Assembly: GCF_014526325.1 (NCBI RefSeq)
Contig: NZ_JACNMJ010000001.1
Span: 62,001 to 126,000 of the forward strand
Origin: Psychroserpens algicola
GTDB lineage: Bacteria > Bacteroidota > Bacteroidia > Flavobacteriales > Flavobacteriaceae
Direction: 5' to 3'
DNA: 64,000 nucleotides
Part shown: positions 52,810 to 61,008 of the stretch, piece by piece
Position numbering within the stretch: the stretch's first letter is position 1
Layout of the letters: each line of letters opens with the position of its first letter
Program-made: the position numbers and the translations under genes
The notes under the pieces: generated by a model
Told to the model about the DNA's origin: nothing
Databases searched by the model: none
The model's input: only the letters and a program-made list of their open reading frames with translations

Positions 52810-54594
52810 TTATCGTACACCATGCATTAATCTTTTCAGTACGGGATTAAGCACCATTGAAATAAGACCAACGGCTGCCGGAACTAATGTAAAGATTAAA
52901 AAGAATGTACTTAGTGAATGCTCTTCAGTGATTTTATCAATCATTCCTCCCATTTTTCCTGCAGACTTTTGTCCAATAGCAATCGCTAGATACCAGATAC
53001 CAAACATAAATCCAATCATACGACCAGGAACCAATTTACTAAGGTAAGATAAGCCTACTGGTGAAATACATAGTTCGCCCATGGTATGAAATAAGTAAGC
53101 TAATATTAAAAATATCATACTAACAGAGGCTGTTTTTGCACCTTGCGGAATGCCCATAGTACCAAACACTAATATTCCAAATCCTAAACCTAAGAGAATC
53201 AATCCGATACCATATTTCATGGCAGCACTCGGGTTATATTTGCTTTCCCACCACCTTGAAAAGAATGGTGCTAGCGTAATGATAAAGAAGGAATTTAATA
53301 TTCCAAACCATGATGCTGGTACTTCGGTAGCATCTTTACTGAATTCGTTATTCACTTTATAAAACACAACGTACCATAAAAACACAAAAGTAAGTGCTAA
53401 TACTATATTTGAGTAAGGAATTTTTTTATACGTCTTTTTGAATAGTAAATACAACACCCAAGTAATGATTGCAAGTGGTACAACCGTTAGAATCAAATCT
53501 ATAATTTTGAAAATTGTTGCAGAACTACCTGTAAGTGCACGTTCAGTATAATCACGAGCAAATAAGGTCATCGACCCTAGTGATTGCTCGAAAGCAGCAA
53601 AAAAGAACACAGTAAAAACACCAAAAACAGACACGGCTATAATTCGATCTCTAACAATTTTTGAATACCTCGAAATTCTTGAAATTATTAAATACAGAAA
53701 CAAAGCTAATGAGGCTAGGATAGTAACATTTGAACCATTCATATCTCCAATAGAAAATGGTAAAAGATCGACATCTCCTATAATTGACAAGGGGTCATTG
53801 AAAAGATAGAGTAAGCCGCCCAATGAAGATAAAGCAATTAGAACCTTATCTAAGGTCGTAAATGGATTTAACTTTTCAGCATCATCGTCTCTAACATGTG
53901 CTTTCGGACTCTCTTCAGTAATGTTTTGAGGTAGCTCAACTTCATGTATTTTAGTAGGTCTTTCCCCAATTTGACCAAATAAGTCTTTAGCCAACCAAAA
54001 CTGAATTAATCCCAATAACATAAATATCCCAGCCAAACCAAAACCATAACTCCAACCTATATTTTCGGCTAAATAACCACAAAGCATCATTCCAAAAAAG
54101 GCTCCTGCGTTTACACCCATATAATAAATGGTGTAAGCTCCATCTTTTTTAGATTCTTTGCCTTTATACATTTCAGATATCATCGATGTCATATTAGGCT
54201 TAAAAAAACCAGTTCCTATGATTAATAAAGCAAGACCTAAATACAAAGACCAAGGTGTTTCAAATACCATTGCTGCATGCCCTAGCATCATGATAAAGCA
54301 ACCAATAATTACTGCCCATTTATAGCCTGTAAATTTATCAGCAAGCCAGCCGCCAACTATTGGTGTTAAATATAATAAAGCACCGTAAGTACCAATGAGT
54401 GACAAGGCATGTTCTCGCGGCCATTCCCATCCAGGGTTATCACTTATAATTGGAGCTGTAAGGAAAAGCACCAAAAGAATTCGCATTCCATAGAATGAAA
54501 AACGTTCCCACATTTCGGTAAAAAATATCACAAACAATCCAGCAGGATGCCCAATAACTTTGTCTTTAAATAGATTTTCAATATCAGTATTCAT
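52810..54594 (-). CDS. Proton-dependent oligopeptide (POT) transporter, 594 aa
   Basis: A major-facilitator protein of the PTR2/POT family importing di- and tripeptides with protons. The ExxERF proton-coupling motif is intact (TEMWERFSFYG, residues about 27-37), as is the PTR2 signature region TIYYMGVNAGAFFGM. A hydrophilic loop of about 35 residues after segment six (IHEVELPQNITEESPK) and extra central helices are typical of Bacteroidota members. A second POT gene lies 72 bases upstream and a DPP-IV-like peptidase beyond it, so the genes jointly handle peptides. Confidence 0.92.
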   Translation of the reverse strand: MNTDIENLFKDKVIGHPAGLFVIFFTEMWERFSFYGMRILLVLFLTAPIISDNPGWEWPREHALSLIGTYGALLYLTPIVGGWLADKFTGYKWAVIIGCFIMMLGHAAMVFETPWSLYLGLALLIIGTGFFKPNMTSMISEMYKGKESKKDGAYTIYYMGVNAGAFFGMMLCGYLAENIGWSYGFGLAGIFMLLGLIQFWLAKDLFGQIGERPTKIHEVELPQNITEESPKAHVRDDDAEKLNPFTTLDKVLIALSSLGGLLYLFNDPLSIIGDVDLLPFSIGDMNGSNVTILASLALFLYLIISRISRYSKIVRDRIIAVSVFGVFTVFFFAAFEQSLGSMTLFARDYTERALTGSSATIFKIIDLILTVVPLAIITWVLYLLFKKTYKKIPYSNIVLALTFVFLWYVVFYKVNNEFSKDATEVPASWFGILNSFFIITLAPFFSRWWESKYNPSAAMKYGIGLILLGLGFGILVFGTMGIPQGAKTASVSMIFLILAYLFHTMGELCISPVGLSYLSKLVPGRMIGFMFGIWYLAIAIGQKSAGKMGGMIDKITEEHSLSTFFLIFTLVPAAVGLISMVLNPVLKRLMHGVR

Positions 54595-54620
54595 AGGAAG
54601 AATATTTAGTTAGAATAGTA

Positions 54621-54652
54621 AAACCCTAGCACTTAGATATAGGCTAGGGTTT
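54621..54652 (-). terminator. Hairpin between the two POT transporter genes
   Basis: AAACCCTAGC (54621-54630) and GCTAGGGTTT (54643-54652) form a perfect 10-bp stem. The T-run on the minus strand is short (TTTT then AC), so it may be a weak terminator or attenuator. Confidence 0.6.
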
Positions 54653-54665
54653 AAAGAATTTATGT

Positions 54666-56237
54666 TTAGTTATTAATCTCTGGGTCTGCTAATTCAAACC
54701 CTTCTGTCTCATCATTATGCATGATACGCTCATTGTCTTCAGCACCATGAGTTAAACGCTTAAGTGGTTTCAGAATTAAAATAAATAACGTACCTACTAT
54801 TACAGTAAATATCAATATGCCTAGAAAAATAGTATACTCGCCAAAATCACTTGCAGCTTCTCCAACGATACCAGCAACTTTACTTCCTAATCCGGTCGCA
54901 GCAAAGTATACACCCATCATTAAAGAGGCATATTTTACTGGTGTTAGTTTTGTAATAAACGATAACGCAACAGGCGACAAGCATAATTCACCAATGGTAT
55001 GAAATAAATAAGCTAGTACTAACCAAATCATACTTGATGTTCCTGATTTTTCATATTCCATAGCTGCAAATACCATAAACAGAAAACCAAAGCCCATAAT
55101 TATAATTCCTAAAGCCATTTTAAAGAGTGAAGATCCTTCTTTTCCTTTTAGCTTTCTTTTCGCCCAAAATGATGCTACGGCTGTTGCAAAAAGTATAATA
55201 AATCCTGCATTCAAACTTTGAAACATGACCGTAGGTATTGTCCAACCAAATAATTCGCGATCAATTTTTGTATCTGTATATAAGTTCATAAGGCCTCCTG
55301 CTTGTTCAAAAGCGCCCCAAAAGACAATTACCATTATAAAAGACAACAGCAATACCATAAATCGATCTTTATAAATTTGCGAGTCTAATTCTTTATAAAT
55401 CATCATTAATAAACTTACTACAGCCGTTAGAAATATAAATAACAAGCCATAACCCCATTCTAGAGTATACCAGCCCCAAACAGATGCAATTAATAAGATA
55501 ATTGTAAATACCAACTGTGTTGGTGACTTAAATAGTTTCCCATACAATTTCCCATAAGAAATCTCATTTGGATCATCTTTTTTAGGTGGTACAAAGTTTC
55601 CTACTTGTGTTAAGTATTTTTGACCGTATAAGTAGTTCATCAATCCTAAAAGCATTACGATTCCTGCAAGACCAAATCCTGCATGCCATCCCCATTTTAA
55701 AACAACTAAACCTACAATCATTGTTGCCAATAAAGACCCTAAGTTAATGCCTATATAAAATATACTAAAGCCTTTATCTCTTCGGATATCTCCTTCTTTA
55801 TAGAGTCCACCAACCATAGTAGAAATGTTTGGCTTTAACAATCCAACTCCCAAAATTACCAGACCCAAACCTGTATAAAACGCCCAGATATCTGTCATCA
55901 CCAAAACACCATGTCCTAGGCACAGAATAATTGCGCCATATAAAACCGCTTTCTTTTGTCCGATTAATTTATCTGCTATCATTCCGCCAGGAATTGACAT
56001 CACATAAACCAACATTGTATACCATCCGTAAAGTGCTAATGCTTCTTTACTTGTCCATCCCAATCCTGCTCCCCTTGGATCTGTTCCGAGCGTTGAAGAT
56101 GTCATATAAAGTACTAAAAGTGCACGCATTCCATAATAAGAGAAACGCTCCCACATTTCAGTAAGGAATAAAATATAAAGACCTATTGGCTGTCCAAATA
56201 GCTCTTTTTGATGTGGTTTGAGTTCAGTTGCTGACAT
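54666..56237 (-). CDS. Proton-dependent oligopeptide (POT) transporter, 523 aa
   Basis: Second POT-family importer, about 14 membrane segments. It carries TEMWERFSYYG (ExxER motif, about residues 26-36) and the PTR2 motif SIFYIGINLGSLLAT. It is 71 residues shorter than its neighbour, mainly in the central loop. Similarity to the adjacent transporter indicates an old tandem duplication with divergence, and probably a different peptide preference. Confidence 0.92.
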   Translation of the reverse strand: MSATELKPHQKELFGQPIGLYILFLTEMWERFSYYGMRALLVLYMTSSTLGTDPRGAGLGWTSKEALALYGWYTMLVYVMSIPGGMIADKLIGQKKAVLYGAIILCLGHGVLVMTDIWAFYTGLGLVILGVGLLKPNISTMVGGLYKEGDIRRDKGFSIFYIGINLGSLLATMIVGLVVLKWGWHAGFGLAGIVMLLGLMNYLYGQKYLTQVGNFVPPKKDDPNEISYGKLYGKLFKSPTQLVFTIILLIASVWGWYTLEWGYGLLFIFLTAVVSLLMMIYKELDSQIYKDRFMVLLLSFIMVIVFWGAFEQAGGLMNLYTDTKIDRELFGWTIPTVMFQSLNAGFIILFATAVASFWAKRKLKGKEGSSLFKMALGIIIMGFGFLFMVFAAMEYEKSGTSSMIWLVLAYLFHTIGELCLSPVALSFITKLTPVKYASLMMGVYFAATGLGSKVAGIVGEAASDFGEYTIFLGILIFTVIVGTLFILILKPLKRLTHGAEDNERIMHNDETEGFELADPEINN

Positions 56238-56278
56238 AATTTATAATATTAGTTAGTTATTTTATGAATTTATTTCGA

Positions 56279-58489
56279 CTAGTTATTTTCTGACTCCTTT
56301 TGGCTTTTTCTATCTTTTCCCAAAGTTTCATGAATAAAACGGGTCATTTTTTTATATAAATGTGTTTTAGTATTTGCACCTGTATTGATACTGTGTTTTT
56401 TATCAGGGTAAATCATCCATTCAAACTGTTTATCAGCCTGAACAAGCGCTTCTACCATTCGCATCGTATTTTGTACATGTACATTATCGTCGCCAGAGCC
56501 ATGAATTAATAAAAATGCTCCTTCCAATTTATCAACGTGATTAATTGGTGAATTTTCATCATAGCCTGAAGGATTTTCCTCAGGTGTCATCATATAGCGC
56601 TCTGTATAAATAGTATCGTAAAATCTCCAGCTTGTTACAGGAGCAACTGCTATTGCCATAGAAAAGGTATCATTTCCTTTAAGCAAGGCATTACTACTCA
56701 TAAAACCACCATAACTCCAACCCCAAATACCTATATTATGCTCATCAATATACGGTAATTTTGCCAATTGCTTAGCGGTTGCAATCTGGTCTTCTACTTC
56801 GTATTTTCCTAATTCATTTTGAGTCACCTTTTTAAAGGCAGCACCTTTAAAGCCAGTTCCTCTACCATCTACACAAGCTATAATATAACCTTGCTGGGCC
56901 AAATGCTGATGCCAGTAGTCTTTATCGCCATTCCATGAATTGGCTACTTTCTGAGATCCTGGACCCGAATATTGAAACATCAGTAAAGGATAAGTTTTAG
57001 ACGCATTAAAACTTGAAGGCTTGATTGTCCACATATTTAAATCATACCCATTAATCTTTATCGTACTAAATTCCTTAGCTGAAATGTCATAATCAGATAA
57101 TTTCTGCACTAATTTATCATTGTCTATGATAAGTTTTATCACATCACCTGTCTTGGCGTTGTTTAAGGTATAAACTGGTGGAGTTTCAGCACTCGAATAG
57201 GTATTGATAAAGTATGTGAAATCTGTACTAAATGCAGCAGAATTTGTTCCAACGTCTTTTGTAAGACGCTTTTTTTGTTTCCCGTTAAGTTTAACTGAGT
57301 ACACACTTCTATTGATAGAACCATCTTCGGTAGATTGATAAAATATACGCTCAGTATCAGTATCGTACCCATAATAACTGGTCACTTCCCAATTACCTGA
57401 AGTGACTTGGTTGATGAGCGTTCCACTTTTATCGTAGTGGTAAATATGATTATAACCATCTGTTTCGCTGGTCCAGATAAAACTATTATCCTTTAAAAAA
57501 GTTAAATTAGAAGTCACATCAATATATGCTGTATCGGTTTCAGCTAAAACCAAATTACCTTTTAAATTTTCAGCATTAATCAACCATAAATCCAATTCAT
57601 TTTGATGCCTGTTCATAAATTGAGCACTTAATACATTGGCATCATTAGTCCATTTAAATCGTGGAATATAATAATCGGCATAAGCTTTAGTTAAAACCAC
57701 TTCCTTAGCTTCATCACTAGCCAGGTCATAAACATGTAAGGACACTTCCGAATTTACCTCTCCAGCTTTTGGATACTTAAACACTTGCTGTGTTGGATAT
57801 AATTCTTGCCCGTAAATATCCATTGAAAATTCTGGTACATCTTCCTCATTAAATCGTAAAAATGCAATTTTTGAACCTGTAGCATTCCATTCAAAAGCTT
57901 TCACAAAGGCAAATTCTTCTTCATACACCCAATCTGTAATACCATTTATAATTTTATTTTTCTCACCATCATAAGTCAACTGAGTGGTTTTTCCTGAGTC
58001 TAAATCTTTATAATAGATATTATTATTGAGACCGTAAGCAACTTTAGTTCCATCAGGGGAAAATGTAGGTTCTTGTATTTTTGCTTCTGAAATTAGCATT
58101 AGTTTTTCAGACACAGTATCATAAACGTAGTAATAACCCAGTTTAGAATGTCTGTATATTGATTCTACATCAGTTGCTAACAACACTTTTTTTTCATCAT
58201 CACTAAATTTATAATCAGAAAACATCTCAATCCCTTCAAGTTGTTCTGAACTGACCAAAGTTGCAACCTTAGTTAAGGTTTTATAATCGTAAATATCGAT
58301 TTGTGAATTGTGTTTTCCTGAATTTAAAACAGAATATTGTTTTCCGTTTTTCATCGAGTGCAAGGCCGTTAATTTTTCCGTTTTAAAGGCATCATTCCAA
58401 ATCTCTTCGAGTGCTATTTCTTTTTGTTGTGCTGACACTAAAGTCGTTACAAAAAAAACAATATACATGAAGGATTTCAATATATTCAT
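56279..58489 (-). CDS. Dipeptidyl peptidase IV-like serine peptidase (S9B)
   Basis: 736 aa with a signal peptide (FMYIVFFVTTLVSAQ). The N-terminal eight-blade propeller (about 35-470) includes WVYEEEFAF, whose Glu pair binds the free substrate N-terminus in DPP-IV. The alpha/beta-hydrolase domain has Ser592 in GWSYGG, Asp667 in GSGDDN and His699 in DKKHS; the 75- and 32-residue spacings match human DPP-IV (78 and 32). It removes Xaa-Pro/Ala dipeptides (or tripeptides, as in prolyl tripeptidyl peptidase) in the periplasm. The two downstream POT genes would import the products. Confidence 0.92.
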   Translation of the reverse strand: MNILKSFMYIVFFVTTLVSAQQKEIALEEIWNDAFKTEKLTALHSMKNGKQYSVLNSGKHNSQIDIYDYKTLTKVATLVSSEQLEGIEMFSDYKFSDDEKKVLLATDVESIYRHSKLGYYYVYDTVSEKLMLISEAKIQEPTFSPDGTKVAYGLNNNIYYKDLDSGKTTQLTYDGEKNKIINGITDWVYEEEFAFVKAFEWNATGSKIAFLRFNEEDVPEFSMDIYGQELYPTQQVFKYPKAGEVNSEVSLHVYDLASDEAKEVVLTKAYADYYIPRFKWTNDANVLSAQFMNRHQNELDLWLINAENLKGNLVLAETDTAYIDVTSNLTFLKDNSFIWTSETDGYNHIYHYDKSGTLINQVTSGNWEVTSYYGYDTDTERIFYQSTEDGSINRSVYSVKLNGKQKKRLTKDVGTNSAAFSTDFTYFINTYSSAETPPVYTLNNAKTGDVIKLIIDNDKLVQKLSDYDISAKEFSTIKINGYDLNMWTIKPSSFNASKTYPLLMFQYSGPGSQKVANSWNGDKDYWHQHLAQQGYIIACVDGRGTGFKGAAFKKVTQNELGKYEVEDQIATAKQLAKLPYIDEHNIGIWGWSYGGFMSSNALLKGNDTFSMAIAVAPVTSWRFYDTIYTERYMMTPEENPSGYDENSPINHVDKLEGAFLLIHGSGDDNVHVQNTMRMVEALVQADKQFEWMIYPDKKHSINTGANTKTHLYKKMTRFIHETLGKDRKSQKESENN

Positions 58490-58609
58490 AGAGGCTATTT
58501 TTTTGACAAAATAATGTCAAGTTTACTAAAAATAATGCAAAAAACAGTAACTACACTGTGTTAAATATGCAATATTCATTTAATGCATCAAAAATAATAC
58601 CGAGAATAG

Positions 58610-58617
58610 TATCTTTG
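58610..58617 (+). promoter_or_regulatory. Promoter box (TATCTTTG) of the HMG-CoA reductase gene
   Basis: An exact TAnnTTTG match. Transcription would begin near 58624, which rules out the open frame start at 58558 and supports the ATG at 58669. Confidence 0.68.
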
Positions 58618-58668
58618 TATTTTGTATTTCACCAGATGCAAAGGGTTGTAAATTATAAATTTCAGCAA

Positions 58669-59985
58669 ATGAGCAAAACTATTAAGGGCTTTTCAAAATT
58701 ATCAAAATTAGAAAAAATAGATTGGATTCTTAGCACCTATTTTACAGATTCAAAATCAGCAAAAGCGCTCATAAAACAATATTGGAATACTGACCAAAAA
58801 TTACAACAACTCCATGACGAGTTTATTGAAAATACTATAACAAACTACTACCTTCCTTTAGGCGTTGCGCCTAATTTTTTAATCAATGATCAGGTGTATG
58901 CTATCCCAATGGCGATTGAAGAAAGTTCGGTGGTTGCTGCAGCAAGTAAAGCTGCAAAATTTTGGTTTGATCGTGGCGGTTTTAAAGCCAAAGTCATTTC
59001 AACTCAAAAAATTGGACAAGTTCATTTTATATATCATGGCAATCCAGAAACGCTAAAAACGTTTTTCAAAACCATAAAACCCAAATTAATTGACGATGCC
59101 AAACCCATTACCAAAAACATGGAACAACGTGGTGGTGGTATTACATCTGTCGAATTAAGAGATAAAACAGATGATATAAAAGGCTACTATCAATTGCATG
59201 CCACTTTTGAAACGTTAGATGCTATGGGAGCTAACTTTATTAACTCCTGCTTAGAGCAGTTTGCTAAGACCTTAGAAAACGAAGCACAGCAGTTCGAGTT
59301 GTTTTCTGCGGAAGAAAAGGACATCGAAACTATCATGTCGATTCTTTCTAATTATGTTCCTAATTGTTTAGTTCGTGCTGAAGTGAGTTGTGCTGTTGAG
59401 CAATTAAATGAAAACCAAAATATTTCGGCTCAGGAATTCGCTGAAAAATTCGTTCAAGCAGTTAATATTGCTGAAATTGAGCCTTACCGAGCTGTTACAC
59501 ATAACAAAGGAATAATGAACGGTATTGATGCGGTAGTTTTGGCTACAGGCAATGATTTTAGAGCCGTCGAAGCAGGTATTCATGCTTATGCCTCAAGAAA
59601 GGGAAGCTATAGCAGCCTAACTCATGCAAAAATTGAAGATGGCATATTTACGTTCTGGATGGAAATTCCTTTAGCCTTAGGAACTGTTGGAGGCCTCACA
59701 AAATTACATCCGTTGGTTAAACTTTCTTTAGAATTACTGGGCGAACCATCTGCAAAAGAACTCATGCAAATTGTAGCTGTCGCTGGATTAGCTCAAAATT
59801 TTGCTGCATTACGTTCATTAACTACAACAGGAATTCAAGAAGGTCATATGAAAATGCATTTGATGAATATTTTAAATCAGTTTGAAGCCTCTTCAGAAGA
59901 AAAAACTAAACTCATAGCACATTTTAAAACCAATACAGTGACTCACAATGCTGTTGTTGAAGCTATTGAAAACCTAAGACGCTAA
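58669..59985 (+). CDS. Hydroxymethylglutaryl-CoA reductase, class II
   Basis: 438 aa from the ATG at 58669 (MSKTIKGFSKLSKLEKIDW). It has the class II pattern: EESSVVAAASKAAKFW with the catalytic Glu, DAMGANFINSCLE, the Lys region THNKGIMNGIDAVV, LALGTVGGLTKLHP and a late GHMKMH with the catalytic His. It makes mevalonate, the committed step to isoprenoids, which Flavobacteria form by the mevalonate route. Class II enzymes are often called degradative, but here the biosynthetic direction is likely. The next gene begins at the base after its stop. Confidence 0.93.
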   Translation: MSKTIKGFSKLSKLEKIDWILSTYFTDSKSAKALIKQYWNTDQKLQQLHDEFIENTITNYYLPLGVAPNFLINDQVYAIPMAIEESSVVAAASKAAKFWFDRGGFKAKVISTQKIGQVHFIYHGNPETLKTFFKTIKPKLIDDAKPITKNMEQRGGGITSVELRDKTDDIKGYYQLHATFETLDAMGANFINSCLEQFAKTLENEAQQFELFSAEEKDIETIMSILSNYVPNCLVRAEVSCAVEQLNENQNISAQEFAEKFVQAVNIAEIEPYRAVTHNKGIMNGIDAVVLATGNDFRAVEAGIHAYASRKGSYSSLTHAKIEDGIFTFWMEIPLALGTVGGLTKLHPLVKLSLELLGEPSAKELMQIVAVAGLAQNFAALRSLTTTGIQEGHMKMHLMNILNQFEASSEEKTKLIAHFKTNTVTHNAVVEAIENLRR

Positions 59986-60960
59986 ATGAAACGCTTCTAC
60001 AGTCATGGAAAATTATTAATTACCGGAGAATATGTCGTACTTGATGGCGCTAAGGCATTAGCGGTTCCTACAGTATACGGACAGTCCTTAATCGTGGAAA
60101 AAGGAGATAAAGGAAAACTAAAGTGGCAGAGTTTAGATGACAACAATACCATTTGGTTTGAAGCAGCTTTTGATATCCAAAGTCATAACATTTTAGAATC
60201 AATAGCATTCAAGTCTGAACAACAAACAGAAGTCAATCATTCAGTCGTTGAGCGTCTCTTACAAATACTAAATACTGCAAAACACCTAAATCCAGAATTT
60301 TTAACCACTGGAGGTTACAGTGTAACAACAGCATTAGAATTTCCAAAGTTTTGGGGACTTGGTACATCGTCTACATTAATCAATAATATTGCTAATTGGG
60401 CAAACGTAAATCCGTATCAGCTCTTAGAAGCGACTTTTGGTGGTAGTGGTTACGACATCGCTTGTGCAAGTGCTAATTCTAGTCTGACATATCAATTACA
60501 TACAATCCACTCAGATGAGACCCTGAAACCAGTTCAGGGTGACGAGCAACGATCAATAAAAGCTGTAGATTTTAATCCATCCTTCAAAAATCACATCTAC
60601 TTTGTACATCTTAACCAAAAACAAGATAGCAGAGAAGGCATAGCGCAATACAGAGCAAATCATTCCAATGTATCTACTTCAGTGACGGCAATCAATGCTA
60701 TAACTGAGCAAATGCTCTCTTGCAATTCTCTAACGGCTTTCCAAAAGCTAATGAACATCCATGAACGGCTCATTTCAGACCTCATCAAAATCCCACCTAT
60801 TAAAACGTTACTGTTTAATGATTTTAAAGGCAGCATTAAAAGTTTAGGTGCTTGGGGAGGTGATTTTGTAATGGTGGCTTGTCATGAGAACCCATCTCCT
60901 TATTTTGTCTCTAAAGGCTACCACACTATTCTTACCTATTCTGAAATGGTTAAAAACTAA
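59986..60960 (+). CDS. GYDIA-family GHMP kinase
   Basis: 324 aa, a GHMP-superfamily small-molecule kinase (family of mevalonate and phosphomevalonate kinases). It shows the N-terminal HGKLLITGEYVVLDGA, the ATP-binding motif as GLGTSSTLINN and the name-giving GGSGYDIACA. TAA-ATG adjacency with HMG-CoA reductase suggests a mevalonate-pathway role, but the exact substrate is not established. Residues about 174-186 (HSDETLKPVQGDE) are encoded by a palindromic repeat found in Bacteroidota genomes and inserted in frame; they fall in a loop after the GYDIA motif. Confidence 0.88.
   Translation: MKRFYSHGKLLITGEYVVLDGAKALAVPTVYGQSLIVEKGDKGKLKWQSLDDNNTIWFEAAFDIQSHNILESIAFKSEQQTEVNHSVVERLLQILNTAKHLNPEFLTTGGYSVTTALEFPKFWGLGTSSTLINNIANWANVNPYQLLEATFGGSGYDIACASANSSLTYQLHTIHSDETLKPVQGDEQRSIKAVDFNPSFKNHIYFVHLNQKQDSREGIAQYRANHSNVSTSVTAINAITEQMLSCNSLTAFQKLMNIHERLISDLIKIPPIKTLLFNDFKGSIKSLGAWGGDFVMVACHENPSPYFVSKGYHTILTYSEMVKN
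60517..60545. repeat. Palindromic interspersed repeat inside the GHMP kinase gene
   Basis: ACCCTGAA (60520-60527) and TTCAGGGT (60533-60540) form a perfect 8-bp stem with a 5-base loop, followed by GACG. The unit resembles the CCTGAA/TTCAGG elements scattered in many Bacteroidota genomes, usually between genes. Here it is translated without disturbing the frame. Confidence 0.7.
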
Positions 60961-60990
60961 AAAGCCTCACATAATGCAAGGCTTTTTTAA
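60959..60990 (+). terminator. Terminator after the GHMP kinase gene
   Basis: AAAAGCCT-type arm (to 60967) pairs with AGGCTTTT (from 60979) over about 8 bp, with an 11-base loop and a T-run. A-runs on the other side make it usable for the convergent PPIase gene as well. Confidence 0.75.
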
Positions 60991-61008
60991 ATATAGTATC
61001 AAGCAAGA

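Noticed and set aside
58558-58668. 37-residue N-terminal extension of HMG-CoA reductase
   Set aside because: The predicted transcription start (about 58624) lies inside it, and the family alignment begins at MSKTIKGFSKL.
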